Positions 33,668 through 42,038 of a stretch of DNA of 64,000 nucleotides are shown here, in pieces. Location of the stretch: NCBI RefSeq assembly GCF_004342605.1, contig NZ_SLZL01000019.1, positions 32,693 to 96,692 on the forward strand. The letters are read 5' to 3'. The notes beneath the pieces were generated by a model. It did not search any database. It worked only from the letters and a program-made list of their open reading frames with translations, and was not told the DNA's origin. Each line of letters opens with the position of its first letter. Positions within the stretch are counted from its first letter, which is position 1. This DNA is from Caulobacter sp. BK020 (lineage in GTDB: Bacteria; Pseudomonadota; Alphaproteobacteria; Caulobacterales; Caulobacteraceae). Made by a program: the position numbers and the translations under genes.

Positions 33668-34414
33668 ATGAAGGTTCTGGTCCCGGTCAAACGGGTTATC
33701 GATTACAATGTGAAGGTCCGGGTGAAGCCCGATCAGACCGGCGTCGACCTGGCGAACGTCAAGATGTCGATGAACCCCTTCTGCGAGATCGCGGTCGAGG
33801 AAGCCGTCCGCCTCAAGGAAAAGGGCGTCGCGACCGAGGTCGTGATCGTCTCGATCGGCCCGCAGCAGGCCCAGGAGACCATCCGCACGGCCCTGGCCAT
33901 GGGCGGCGACCGCGGGATCCTGATCACCACCGACGCCGATCCCGAGCCGCTGGCCGTGGCCAAGCTGCTGGCGGCCGTCGTGGCCGAGGAAAATCCGAAC
34001 CTGGTGCTGATGGGCAAGCAGGCCATCGACGGCGACAACAACGCCGTGGGCCAGATGCTGTCGGCCCTGCTGGGCTGGCCGCAGGCCACCTACGCCTCGG
34101 CGATCGAGGTGTCGGGCGCGGCCGCCAAGGTCACCCGCGAGGTCGACGGCGGCCTGCAGACCCTGGACGTCGACCTGCCGGCCGTCGTCACCGCCGACCT
34201 GCGCCTGAACGAGCCGCGCTACGCGTCCCTGCCCAACATCATGAAGGCCAAGAAGAAAGAGATCGCGGCCAAGGCCGTCGCCGACTACGGCGTCGACGTC
34301 GCCCCGCGCCTCAAGGTCGTCAAGGTGGCCGAACCGGCCAAGCGTTCGGCCGGCGTCAAGCTGGAGTCCGCCGCCGACCTCGTTTCCAAGCTCAAAACCG
34401 CGGGGGTGCTGTAA
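33668..34414 (+). CDS. etfB: Electron transfer flavoprotein, beta subunit
   Basis: A 248-residue protein. ETF accepts electrons from acyl-CoA and other dehydrogenases and passes them to ETF-ubiquinone oxidoreductase; the beta subunit carries AMP. Seen: [22 protein letters not shown] at the start, [18 protein letters not shown], the ETF-beta signature region [22 protein letters not shown] (near residue 115) and [21 protein letters not shown] with the recognition-loop Leu. Its TAA overlaps the etfA ATG by one base, so the two are coupled. Confidence 0.97.
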   Translation: MKVLVPVKRVIDYNVKVRVKPDQTGVDLANVKMSMNPFCEIAVEEAVRLKEKGVATEVVIVSIGPQQAQETIRTALAMGGDRGILITTDADPEPLAVAKLLAAVVAEENPNLVLMGKQAIDGDNNAVGQMLSALLGWPQATYASAIEVSGAAAKVTREVDGGLQTLDVDLPAVVTADLRLNEPRYASLPNIMKAKKKEIAAKAVADYGVDVAPRLKVVKVAEPAKRSAGVKLESAADLVSKLKTAGVL

Positions 34415-35355
34415 TGGCCGTTCTCGTCGTCGCCGATAACGACAACGCGCACCTGCGCGATGGCACCCACAAGACCGTCACCGCCGCCCTGAAGCTGTCG
34501 GGCGAGGTCGACGTCCTGGTCCTGGGCCACGGCGTGGCCGGCGTCGCCGCCGAGGCCGCCAAGATCGCCGGCGTCCGCAAGGTGCTGGTCTCGGAGAGCG
34601 AGGCCCTGGGCCACGGGATCGCCGAGGCGGAGGCCGACGCGGTGCTGGCCCTGGCCGGCGGCTATGACGCCATCCTGGTTCCGGCCACCGCGGGCGGCAA
34701 GAACTTCGCCCCGCGCGTCGCCGCCAAGCTGGACGTCGCCCCGATCAGCGACATCGTCGAGGTCGTCTCGGCCGATACCTTCACGCGCCCGATCTATGCC
34801 GGCAACGCGCTGGAGACCGTCCAGACCAGCGACGCCAAGAAGGTGATCACCGTGCGCCCGACCGCCTTCGCGGCGGCCGGCGAAGGCGGCTCGGCCCCGG
34901 TCGAGACCGTTGGCGGCGCCGACGCGGCCAAGACCCGCTTCGTCGGCGAAGAGATGGTCAAGTCGGACCGTCCGGAACTGGCCGCGGCCAAGATCGTCGT
35001 CTCGGGCGGCCGCGCCATGGGCTCGGCCGAGGAGTTCCAGAAGGTGATCGAGCCCCTGGCCGACAAGCTGGGCGCCGCCGTCGGGGCCTCGCGCGCCGCG
35101 GTCGACGCCGGCTACGCGCCCAACGACTACCAGGTCGGCCAGACCGGCAAGGTGGTCGCGCCGTCGCTGTACGTCGCCATCGGCATCTCGGGCGCCATCC
35201 AGCACCTGGCCGGCATGAAGGACTCCAAGATCATCGTCGCGATCAACAAGGACGCCGACGCCCCGATCTTCCAGGTCGCCGACTACGGCCTGGTGGCCGA
35301 CTACAAGTCGGCCGTGCCGGAGCTGATGGACGCCCTGACGGCGGCGGGGAAGTAA
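34414..35355 (+). CDS. etfA: Electron transfer flavoprotein, alpha subunit
   Basis: A 313-residue protein with the N-terminal ETF domain (residues 1-180) and the C-terminal FAD domain: [13 protein letters not shown], the [30 protein letters not shown] signature, [11 protein letters not shown] and [17 protein letters not shown]. It starts within the last base of the etfB stop region and ends ahead of a strong intrinsic terminator. In related bacteria a 3-hydroxybutyryl-CoA dehydrogenase gene usually follows directly; here it is at 43610. Confidence 0.97.
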   Translation: MAVLVVADNDNAHLRDGTHKTVTAALKLSGEVDVLVLGHGVAGVAAEAAKIAGVRKVLVSESEALGHGIAEAEADAVLALAGGYDAILVPATAGGKNFAPRVAAKLDVAPISDIVEVVSADTFTRPIYAGNALETVQTSDAKKVITVRPTAFAAAGEGGSAPVETVGGADAAKTRFVGEEMVKSDRPELAAAKIVVSGGRAMGSAEEFQKVIEPLADKLGAAVGASRAAVDAGYAPNDYQVGQTGKVVAPSLYVAIGISGAIQHLAGMKDSKIIVAINKDADAPIFQVADYGLVADYKSAVPELMDALTAAGK

Positions 35356-35382
35356 GGCTTTCGCTTTCGAGCGAAGACAGGA

Positions 35383-35412
35383 AAGGCCCGGGAGCGATCC
35401 CGGGCCTTTTTT
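35383..35412 (+). terminator. Rho-independent terminator of etfBA
   Basis: An 11-base perfect stem AAGGCCCGGGA / TCCCGGGCCTT, loop GCGA, followed by six T. It lies 28 bases after the etfA stop. Confidence 0.95.
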
Positions 35413-35455
35413 GCTAGGCTGCATGCTTCCGGCGCCGAAACCCAGCGGATAAGCC

Positions 35456-35716
35456 ATGCTCAACGAGATCGACACTGTCGTTCTGCTGGTCGATCGACCA
35501 GACGCGGGCTTGTCGCGCGGCGAGACCGGCACGGTCGTCTGCGTACACGGGCCGGACGCGTTCGAAGTCGAGTTCGTCGCGCTGGATGGCTGGACCTACG
35601 CGATGGAAGTGTTCCGTGGCGACGAGCTTCTGAAATTACTGCCTCCTCGCCAAATCGCCGAACTCGGGGGTGGCGCCGCGGAGGCTTCGAGCGCCACTCA
35701 TGCCAAGCGCCCCTAA
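35456..35716 (+). CDS. DUF4926-like small protein
   Basis: An 86-residue protein. The opening INEIDTVVL-like LNEIDTVVLLVDRPDAGLSRGETGTVV and the FEVEFVALDGWTY segment match the small DUF4926 family, which folds as a beta barrel and is often found near toxin-antitoxin or mobile loci. A GCTAGGCT sequence at 35414-35421 could be its promoter -10. The first gene of the accessory stretch 35.4-43.5 kb. Confidence 0.75.
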   Translation: MLNEIDTVVLLVDRPDAGLSRGETGTVVCVHGPDAFEVEFVALDGWTYAMEVFRGDELLKLLPPRQIAELGGGAAEASSATHAKRP

Positions 35717-35739
35717 TTCTGGCCGCTCCCCAAAGAGCT

Positions 35740-36064
35740 CGTCATCCCGGGCCTTGTGTCGGCCGCAGCGGAGCCTTCAAACCCGGTTATCGCAAGCTTA
35801 TCGCCGCCGGAAAACCGCCAAAGCTTGCCTCATCGCCGTCGCCAGGAAACTGCCCGTCGCCCTGAACGCCGCCGTCAGGACCCAAACTATCCTCCAGATC
35901 CAAACTTCTTGACGCCGCTCAACACAGTTGCTCGGACGTGTTCCGAGGACCCCGGCTTGGGTCGCGAAGAAGGACGATCCGTGGAGCCCGGCGCGATCGT
36001 GACCTAACCTCACACGGCGCCGCGGCCGATCCAGGGGTCCTTGAAGCAAGTCCGGGGATGACGA
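35740..36064. repeat. Stretched family B inverted repeat
   Basis: The left arm CGTCATCCCGGGCCTTGTG is intact at 35740-35758, but the matching right arm, GTCCGGGGATGACG, lies only at 36051-36064. The nearly 300 bases between differ from the other family B copies and hold no credible gene, only fragments like GACCCCGGCTTGGGTC. So the element has either been invaded or its right arm belongs to a decayed second copy. Confidence 0.5.
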
Positions 36065-36074
36065 ACCGGGTCGA

Positions 36075-36206
36075 TCACCGCGGGCTGTGGATCGGCTGGC
36101 TGGCCGCCCAGGGGGCGGCGGCGTCGGGCAGCGGGGCCGACAGCTTGTCGACCGAGGCGAACAGGAAGGACAGCACGGCGACGCCGGAGATCAGAAGCAG
36201 TTTCAT
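36075..36206 (-). CDS. Candidate 43-residue exported or membrane peptide
   Basis: ATG 36206 has AGGTG about six bases upstream. The product starts MKLLLISGVAVLSFLFASVD, a convincing signal/TM segment, followed by a Pro/Ala-rich tail ending SQPIHSPR. It is divergent from the LysR gene at 36335, the usual place for a LysR target. Supported only by the hydrophobic segment and codon use. Confidence 0.4.
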   Translation of the reverse strand: MKLLLISGVAVLSFLFASVDKLSAPLPDAAAPWAASQPIHSPR

Positions 36207-36334
36207 CGGAGCACCTGTGAGCATGGGTTTCGGCCGCATCGGCCTGACCCCTGCAAGATGCCCTTTCCAGACAGGCTTTACGAACGATGGTATCTGCGCG
36301 AACTTGTCATCCTGACTAACAAGCTGAAGCCGCC

Positions 36335-37216
36335 ATGCGCCTGCCGCCGTTCCTGACCCTGACCGCCCTGGAGGCCGCCGCCCGCCACCGCAGCTACAGC
36401 CGGGCGGCCCGCGAGCTGTTCGTCACCCACGGCGCGGTCAGCCAGCAGATCCGCAAGCTGGAGGACGAGCTGGGCGCCCCGCTATTCGTCCGCCAGGGCA
36501 ACAGCATGATCCCCACCGCCACCGGCCAGCGCCTGGCCGATCAGGTGACCGCCGCCCTGGCCACCCTGCACGCCGCGGTCGACGAGGCCCGGCTGGCGGC
36601 GCGCGGCCCGCTGGTGATCAGCAGCGGCGCCGCCTTCGCCAGCCGCTGGCTGGTCCCCCGCCTGGCCCGGCTGGCGGCCGAGACCGGCGAGCCCGACCTG
36701 ATCGTCCGCGCGGACGACAGGATCGCCGACCTGACCACCGACGGCGTCGACATCGCCCTGAGGTTCGGGCGCGGACCGTGGCCTGGCGTCGAGGCCAGCG
36801 CGTTGATGATCGACAGGATCTTCCCGGTCTGCAGCCCCGACTTCCTGGCCCGGCACCCGCTCCGGACGCCGCGCGACCTGCTCGACGTCCCGCTGCTGCG
36901 CTATATCGGCCGCCCCTGGAGCGTGTGGCTGACGGCGATGGGCGTGGACGAGGCTCCACGCCAGCAGGGCCTGGGCTTCGAGGACACCGCCCTGATGCTG
37001 GACACCGCCGCCCACGGGGTGGGCGTGGCCCTGGCCCGCAGCGGCCTGGCCGAGCGCGACCTGCGCGAAGGCCGCCTGGTCCGCCCGTTCTCGGGCGAGA
37101 TCGCGGTCGACACCGGCAACCACTTCGTCTGGCGGGCCGACAGCCCGAAGCTGGCGCGGATCCTGAAGCTGCGCGACTGGTTCCTGGCCGAGACGGCGGA
37201 GCTGCGATCCTCCTGA
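36335..37216 (+). CDS. LysR-family transcriptional regulator (GcvA-like)
   Basis: A 293-residue protein. N-terminal winged helix (LEAAARHRSYSRAARELFVTHGAVSQQIRKLEDELGAPLFVR, residues 12-53) and a type 2 periplasmic-binding-like effector domain with DIALRFGRGPWPG and FPVCSPDFLARHPL, which is characteristic of the GcvA/AmpR subgroup. It reads away from a small candidate peptide gene. Target and ligand unknown. A family D repeat follows. Confidence 0.9.
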   Translation: MRLPPFLTLTALEAAARHRSYSRAARELFVTHGAVSQQIRKLEDELGAPLFVRQGNSMIPTATGQRLADQVTAALATLHAAVDEARLAARGPLVISSGAAFASRWLVPRLARLAAETGEPDLIVRADDRIADLTTDGVDIALRFGRGPWPGVEASALMIDRIFPVCSPDFLARHPLRTPRDLLDVPLLRYIGRPWSVWLTAMGVDEAPRQQGLGFEDTALMLDTAAHGVGVALARSGLAERDLREGRLVRPFSGEIAVDTGNHFVWRADSPKLARILKLRDWFLAETAELRSS

Positions 37217-37260
37217 CCGCCGCCGTCTCGGGCCTTGCGGCCATCTGGGAGCGGAGAAAT

Positions 37261-37346
37261 CCTCGTCCTTCGACAAGCTCAGGATGAGGATTTCTACTGA
37301 ACCGCCGTCAAATTCGTCCTCATCCTGAGCTTGTCGAAGGACGAGG
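37261..37346. repeat. Dispersed inverted repeat, family D (CCTCGTCCTTCGACAAGCTC)
   Basis: Arms CCTCGTCCTTCGACAAGCTC (37261-37280) and GAGCTTGTCGAAGGACGAGG (37327-37346), extended inward by AGGATGAGGA/TCCTCATCCT. A sister copy lies at 55506-55591 after a TetR gene. It separates convergent lysR and marR genes. Confidence 0.85.
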
Positions 37347-37361
37347 ACGGTCCACGGCGCC

Positions 37362-37835
37362 TCAGGACGCCCTCTCCTCCGCCGCCTCGCCCAGCCCGTC
37401 GGCGAACTTGCGCATCAGCCGCACCAGGTCGTCGAACTCGCCTGGGCTCCAGTCGCGGAACAGCGCCAGGGCCATGCGTCCGCGCGCCGCGTCAACCGCG
37501 TCGGTAGCCGCCTTGCCCTGGGGGGTGATCACCGCCTCGCGGACGCGGCGATCGGCCTGGCCGGCGCGGCGCTGGACCAGGCCCAGCTCCTCCAGTCGCG
37601 CCACCTGGCGGCTGACCGTGGTGTGGTCGCGCCCCACCCGGCCGGCCAGGTCGACCACCCCGATCGGCCCCAGCCGCTCGACCAGCACCAGCAGCGGGAA
37701 CAGCGCCCGCTCCAGGGCCAGCCCCGCCTTGTCCAGCATGGCCGCGTCGTTCTCGGGCCGGTTCATCGTGCTGACGATGTCGACCAGCGACCGGTGCAGG
37801 TCGGGCAGGGATCGCAAGATGTGTGTATCTTGCAC
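37362..37835 (-). CDS. MarR-family transcriptional regulator
   Basis: A 157-residue protein read from GTG 37835. Longer reading from ATG 37901 would overlap the divergent gene and its promoter, so it is rejected. Winged helix core: GPIGVVDLAGRVGRDHTTVSRQVARLEELGLVQRRAGQADRRVREAVITPQGKAA, matching MarR (DR-R wing). No ribosome site precedes GTG 37835, so it may be leaderless; ATG 37766 would truncate helix 1. It is divergent from the FAD monooxygenase, whose expression it probably represses. Confidence 0.85.
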   Translation of the reverse strand: MQDTHILRSLPDLHRSLVDIVSTMNRPENDAAMLDKAGLALERALFPLLVLVERLGPIGVVDLAGRVGRDHTTVSRQVARLEELGLVQRRAGQADRRVREAVITPQGKAATDAVDAARGRMALALFRDWSPGEFDDLVRLMRKFADGLGEAAEERAS

Positions 37836-37889
37836 ATTTTTTGTTGACACGAACTCGCACCCCTCGATATGTGTGCACAATACATATAT
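37819..37889. promoter_or_regulatory. Divergent marR/monooxygenase promoter with two imperfect operators
   Basis: TTGACA at 37844-37849 with TATGTG 18 bases further forms a plausible sigma-70 promoter for the monooxygenase. Two similar imperfect palindromes frame it: ATGTG..CACAT (37819-37837) and ATATGT..ACATAT (37867-37887). The second covers the -10, and the first covers the start of marR, as expected for autorepression. Confidence 0.55.
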
Positions 37890-37899
37890 CGAGGTCGCC

Positions 37900-39432
37900 A
37901 TGAACACGCAAGCTTCCACCGAGGTCCTGATCTGCGGCGCCGGCGCGGCCGGCCTGACCCTGGCCATCGACCTGGCCCGGCGCGGCGTGCCGCAGCGCCT
38001 GATCGACAAGCTGCCGGCCCCGTTCGCCGGCTCGCGCGGCAAGGGGATCCAGCCGCGCACCCAGGAGGTGTTCGAGGACCTGGGCGTCATCGACCGCATG
38101 GTCGCCGCCGGCGGCCTCTATCCGCCCCAGCGGCTGCACCGCGCCGACGGGACCCATGCCGACAGCCAGGAGATCGTCCTGGCGCCGCCGACGGTCCAGG
38201 AGCCCTACCGCATGCCGCTGATGGTCCCGCAGTTCCGCACCGAGGCGGTTCTGCGCGAGCGCCTGGCCGAGCTGGGCGGCGCGGTCGCCTACGGCCGCGA
38301 GCTGACCGGATTCGTCCAGGACGCCGACGGCGTCACGGCCACGGTGGCCGGGCCGGACGGGGTGGAGACGATCCGCTGCCGCTACCTGGTGGGCGGCGAC
38401 GGCGGCCGCTCGTTCGTTCGCCGAGCCCTGGAGATCGACTTCCCCGGCCAGACCCTGGGCGTGCGGGCCATCGTCGCCGACCTCGAACTGGACGGCCTGT
38501 CGCGCGACGCTTGGCACCGGTTCGGCGAGGGCGACATGAACCGCCAGATCAGCTTCTGCCCCCTGCCCCGCACCGACCTGTTCCAGCTGCAGGCGCCCAT
38601 TCCGCTCGACGGCGACGTGGACCTGTCCGTCGCCGGCCTGCAAGCCTTCATCGACGCGCGCTGGCTGGCCGGCGGCCTGACGCTGCGCGGCGTCGCCTGG
38701 GCCTCGGCCTACAGCATGAACGCCCGACTGGCCGACCGCTACCGCGCCGGCCGCGTGCTGCTGATGGGCGACGCCGCCCACATCCATCCTCCGACCGGCG
38801 GCCAGGGCCTGAACACCAGCCTGCAGGACGCCTATAACCTGGGCTGGAAGCTGGCGGCGGTGCTGGCCGGCGCGCCCGACGCCCTGCTCGACACCTACGA
38901 GGAAGAGCGCCGCCCCACCGCCGCGGGCATGCTGGGCCTGGCCACCGGCCTGCTGGACAAGGCCAAGACCGGCGACATGAAGCGCGGCCGCGAGGTGCAC
39001 CAGCTGGACCTGGGCTACCGGTTCTCGTCCCTGGCCCTGGCCGCGTCCGCGGACCGGCCGGAGACCGCCCTGAAGCCGGGCGACCGCGCGCCCGACGGCG
39101 TGCTGCGCGGCGCGGCCGGGCGACCCACGCGGGTGTTCGACCTGCTGGCCGGCCCGCACTGGACCCTGCTGGCCCGGACGACCGGCCCGACCCGCCTGCC
39201 GGCGCCCCGTCCCGGCCTGCGCATCCACACGGTCGGCGAGGATGGCGCGTTCCAGGACCCTGACGACGCCCTGGCCGCAACCTACGGCCTGGCCGAAGGC
39301 GACCTGGTGCTGATCCGGCCCGACGGCTATGTCGCGGCGATCCTGCCCGTCGCCGACGGCGCGCGCCTGGAGGCCTATCTGGCGGAGATGGGCCTGGCGT
39401 CGGCCCAGACCCCGCAGGCGCGGGCGGCATGA
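37900..39432 (+). CDS. FAD-dependent aromatic monooxygenase (PheA/TfdB/MhpA-like)
   Basis: A 510-residue class A flavoprotein hydroxylase from ATG 37900 with GAGG five bases upstream. FAD dinucleotide motif ICGAGAAGLTLAIDLARRG (residues 11-29), the DG motif VGGDGGRSFVRRALEID near 165, and GDAAHIHPPTGGQGLNTSLQDAYNLGWKLA near 290, then a thioredoxin-like C-terminal domain without the active cysteines. Such enzymes hydroxylate phenols, polyketides or antibiotics using NAD(P)H. Control by the divergent MarR gene and an adjacent alpha/beta-hydrolase fit degradation or detoxification of an aromatic compound. Confidence 0.9.
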   Translation: MNTQASTEVLICGAGAAGLTLAIDLARRGVPQRLIDKLPAPFAGSRGKGIQPRTQEVFEDLGVIDRMVAAGGLYPPQRLHRADGTHADSQEIVLAPPTVQEPYRMPLMVPQFRTEAVLRERLAELGGAVAYGRELTGFVQDADGVTATVAGPDGVETIRCRYLVGGDGGRSFVRRALEIDFPGQTLGVRAIVADLELDGLSRDAWHRFGEGDMNRQISFCPLPRTDLFQLQAPIPLDGDVDLSVAGLQAFIDARWLAGGLTLRGVAWASAYSMNARLADRYRAGRVLLMGDAAHIHPPTGGQGLNTSLQDAYNLGWKLAAVLAGAPDALLDTYEEERRPTAAGMLGLATGLLDKAKTGDMKRGREVHQLDLGYRFSSLALAASADRPETALKPGDRAPDGVLRGAAGRPTRVFDLLAGPHWTLLARTTGPTRLPAPRPGLRIHTVGEDGAFQDPDDALAATYGLAEGDLVLIRPDGYVAAILPVADGARLEAYLAEMGLASAQTPQARAA

Positions 39433-39499
39433 ACTTCGCGATGGCCCGGCCGCGGTTCCTGCGCTAGCGGTCGGGCTCGAACCTCCTGCGGAGTTCCCC

Positions 39500-40225
39500 A
39501 TGCCCTTCGTCACCCATCGCGGCCAGCGCCTCCACTACACGGTCGAGGGCGAGGGGCCGCTGGTGGTCCTGCAGCACGGCCTGTTCATGGACGCCGCCAG
39601 CTGGAAGGCCAACGGCATGGTCGACGCCCTGGCCGGCCGCCACCGCGTCGTCTGCGTCGATTCCCTGGGCCACGGTCTCAGCGACAAGCCCGCCGATCCG
39701 GCCCTCTACGCCCAGGACCAGCGGGCCGGCGACCTGGCGGCGGTGATCGACGCCCTGGGCGAAGGCAAGGCCGCGGTGCTCGGCTATTCGATGGGCGCCT
39801 GGATGGCGGTGGGGCTGGCCAGGCATCATCCGGAAAAGGTCTCGCGCCTGGTGGTCGGCGGCTGGGACCTGCTGAACGGGGTTCCCAAGACCCCGAACGG
39901 ACCGCTGACCTTCGACCTGTTCTGGGCCTTCGCCCGCGCCACCGCCCCGGCGCTGGTGGCCTGGGTGACGCCGGAGATCGAGCCGGCGATGCGCGCCTGT
40001 TTCGAGGCTCTGGCCCAGCTGGACGGCGCGCGCCAAGCCGTGCTCGGCGGCGGCTTCCCGGTGCTGCTGTGGGACGGCGACCAGGACCCCTACGCCCCGC
40101 CGATGCAGGCCTTCGCCGCCGCCGAGGGCCTGCCGTTCCTGTCCAGCCCCGGCGGCCACGTGCCGGCGATCGAGGCGCCGGGCGCGGAGACGGTGGCGGC
40201 CTTGGCGGCTTTCCTGGCGGGGTAG
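39500..40225 (+). CDS. Alpha/beta-hydrolase
   Basis: A 241-residue hydrolase, 67 bases after the monooxygenase and probably co-transcribed. Oxyanion-hole motif LQHGLFMDAASW, nucleophile elbow GYSMGAW near residue 95, Asp in WDGDQDPYAPP and His in GGHVPAIE. The pattern suits the haloperoxidase/meta-cleavage hydrolase branch. It may cleave or hydrolyse the product made by the monooxygenase; the substrate is unknown. Confidence 0.85.
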   Translation: MPFVTHRGQRLHYTVEGEGPLVVLQHGLFMDAASWKANGMVDALAGRHRVVCVDSLGHGLSDKPADPALYAQDQRAGDLAAVIDALGEGKAAVLGYSMGAWMAVGLARHHPEKVSRLVVGGWDLLNGVPKTPNGPLTFDLFWAFARATAPALVAWVTPEIEPAMRACFEALAQLDGARQAVLGGGFPVLLWDGDQDPYAPPMQAFAAAEGLPFLSSPGGHVPAIEAPGAETVAALAAFLAG

Positions 40226-40226
40226 T

Positions 40227-42008
40227 TCAGGCGAACGCCAGCCGCAGTTCGTAGCGAAACGGCGAGCGCCCGGTGACGTACAGCCGCTGGCCGGGAAGCT
40301 GCAGGCGGCCGCCGGCCCAGCCGTAGGTCTCGCCGGAACTCACCTTCACCGCGCCGTCGCCGGCGCCAGGCCCGATCAGCAGGCGCTGGTCGCCCAGGCG
40401 GTAGCTGGCCTGACCTTCCACCAGGTGGAAGCCGCCGTCGGCCAGCGGGCGGGCGCCCTCAAGCACCCCGCCGTCGCGCAGGGTGAGCTCCAGGGTCATG
40501 TCGACCGCCGCCTCCCCCGTCGTTTCGAACAGCAGGCGATAGCCGTCCGGCTCGGGCCTGGCCAGGATCCGGACGCCCAGCCGGCGGAAGGTCGCGGGCC
40601 TGTGGCTGAAATCGAGCGCGCTGGTGAAGCGCCCGTCGACCGAGGGACCCAGCGCGTAGGCGCCGTCCGGCCGCCGCCGGTCGGCCGGCATCGGCTGATA
40701 GTAGGGCACGGCCAGTTCGCCCCCCAGGCGGACCGCGCCGTCCGGTTCCATGGCGATCTCGGACGGACGGAAATGGCCCATGTTGAAGAAGTCCGGGACC
40801 AGCCGCACCGCGTCCACGACCAGCCCGCCCTTCCACAGCCGCATCAGCGTGGGGTTGGTGGCCAGGCCCGAACCGATCGTGTTGTAGAACGCCGAGGGCG
40901 CGCCGTCGGCGTACCAGTCGCTACCGGCGTAAAGGCTGGCGGTGATCGGGCCGCGCCGCTGGCGCACAAGGCCCACGGTCTTGAAGTGACGGCCGAGGTC
41001 GGCGAACGGCGGGGCTTCCGCCGGCAGGGGTCTGGCGAGTTCGGGCGTGTCGATGATGTCGGCCAGGGTGTCGGCCAGCCGGTCGCTGTCGTTGCCCTCG
41101 ATCCAGCGCGCCACGCCGGCGAAACGCCGGTCGCCGTCCAGCAGGGCCAGCTCGCGATATTGCAGGTAATAGGCGTGCAGCGTCTGCCGACGCTGATCCT
41201 GGTCCTGGCGGCGCGCCTGCACCGTCTCCACCTCGCCGCCGAACGGCTCGGCCAGGACGATCGTGGTCTCCAGATTGCGCCGCACGAGGTCCCGCAGCCC
41301 GGCCAGGCCGGGCAGCCGGGCCAGGACCAGCAGCGACGGATTGCTGACCTCCGAGGCGTAGATCGAACTTCGCTCGGAATAGAAACCGTCCGCGTCCAGG
41401 TCGACGCCCTCGGCCAGCCACTGGTCGATGCGGGCGCGATAGGCGGGGTCGGGGGCGACCTGGTCGATCCTGGCCAGCGCCGCGCACAGCTCCCAGCGAT
41501 GGTTGGGCGTGTGGATCCCGCCGGTCGCCAGGGCCGGGCCGGCCTTGCGCATCATGGCCGTCAGCCGCTCGGCGAAGGCCTGGCTCTCCGAGCGCGGGTC
41601 CCGGCGCAGGCCGGCGGCCGTCACCGCCATGTCCGCGATCAGGAAGGCGGTGTCGGGCGGCGAGTGGCGGTTGCCGGAGCTGAACGTGCCGTCGTCGTGC
41701 TGGGCGGCCTCCACCTGGGCCAGCAACGCCTCGATCGGCGCGAGCAGCGCGTCGTCGTGGAAGTATTTCGAGTCCGACCAGACGAACGGCGTCGCCAGGC
41801 GGCGCACCTGGCGCAGCAAGCCCCGCGCGCCCCACCCGCCCCCGGCCTCGGGCCTGGACAGGATCGCGGCCGCCTGCCGGTCCGCCGCGGCGGTCACCAG
41901 GGCCAGGGTCGCGGCGTCCCGGTCGCCGGACCGCGGGGCGGCCGACGCGGGAACGGCGGCGACACCCGCCGCCGCGGCCGTTCCGGCGAGGAATGTGCGT
42001 CGGCGCAT
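40227..42008 (-). CDS. Tat-exported protein of unknown function, possible carbohydrate-active enzyme
   Basis: A 593-residue protein from ATG 42008, preferred over ATG 42020 because GGAG lies six bases before it. Tat signal MRRRTFLAGTAAAAG. The N-terminal half is helical with Trp/Tyr/His-rich blocks (WSDSKYFHDDALL, SGNRHSPPDTAF, GIHTPNHRWEL) that recall an (alpha/alpha) toroid, while the C-terminal half is beta-rich (residues about 380-593), the plan of several polysaccharide lyases and glycosidases. I cannot assign a family. It ends 1 base from the convergent hydrolase and begins 31 bases after the GH47 gene, clearly one operon with it. Confidence 0.7.
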   Translation of the reverse strand: MRRRTFLAGTAAAAGVAAVPASAAPRSGDRDAATLALVTAAADRQAAAILSRPEAGGGWGARGLLRQVRRLATPFVWSDSKYFHDDALLAPIEALLAQVEAAQHDDGTFSSGNRHSPPDTAFLIADMAVTAAGLRRDPRSESQAFAERLTAMMRKAGPALATGGIHTPNHRWELCAALARIDQVAPDPAYRARIDQWLAEGVDLDADGFYSERSSIYASEVSNPSLLVLARLPGLAGLRDLVRRNLETTIVLAEPFGGEVETVQARRQDQDQRRQTLHAYYLQYRELALLDGDRRFAGVARWIEGNDSDRLADTLADIIDTPELARPLPAEAPPFADLGRHFKTVGLVRQRRGPITASLYAGSDWYADGAPSAFYNTIGSGLATNPTLMRLWKGGLVVDAVRLVPDFFNMGHFRPSEIAMEPDGAVRLGGELAVPYYQPMPADRRRPDGAYALGPSVDGRFTSALDFSHRPATFRRLGVRILARPEPDGYRLLFETTGEAAVDMTLELTLRDGGVLEGARPLADGGFHLVEGQASYRLGDQRLLIGPGAGDGAVKVSSGETYGWAGGRLQLPGQRLYVTGRSPFRYELRLAFA

Positions 42009-42038
42009 GGTCTGCTCCATTCTCGGACGAAGGCGGCC

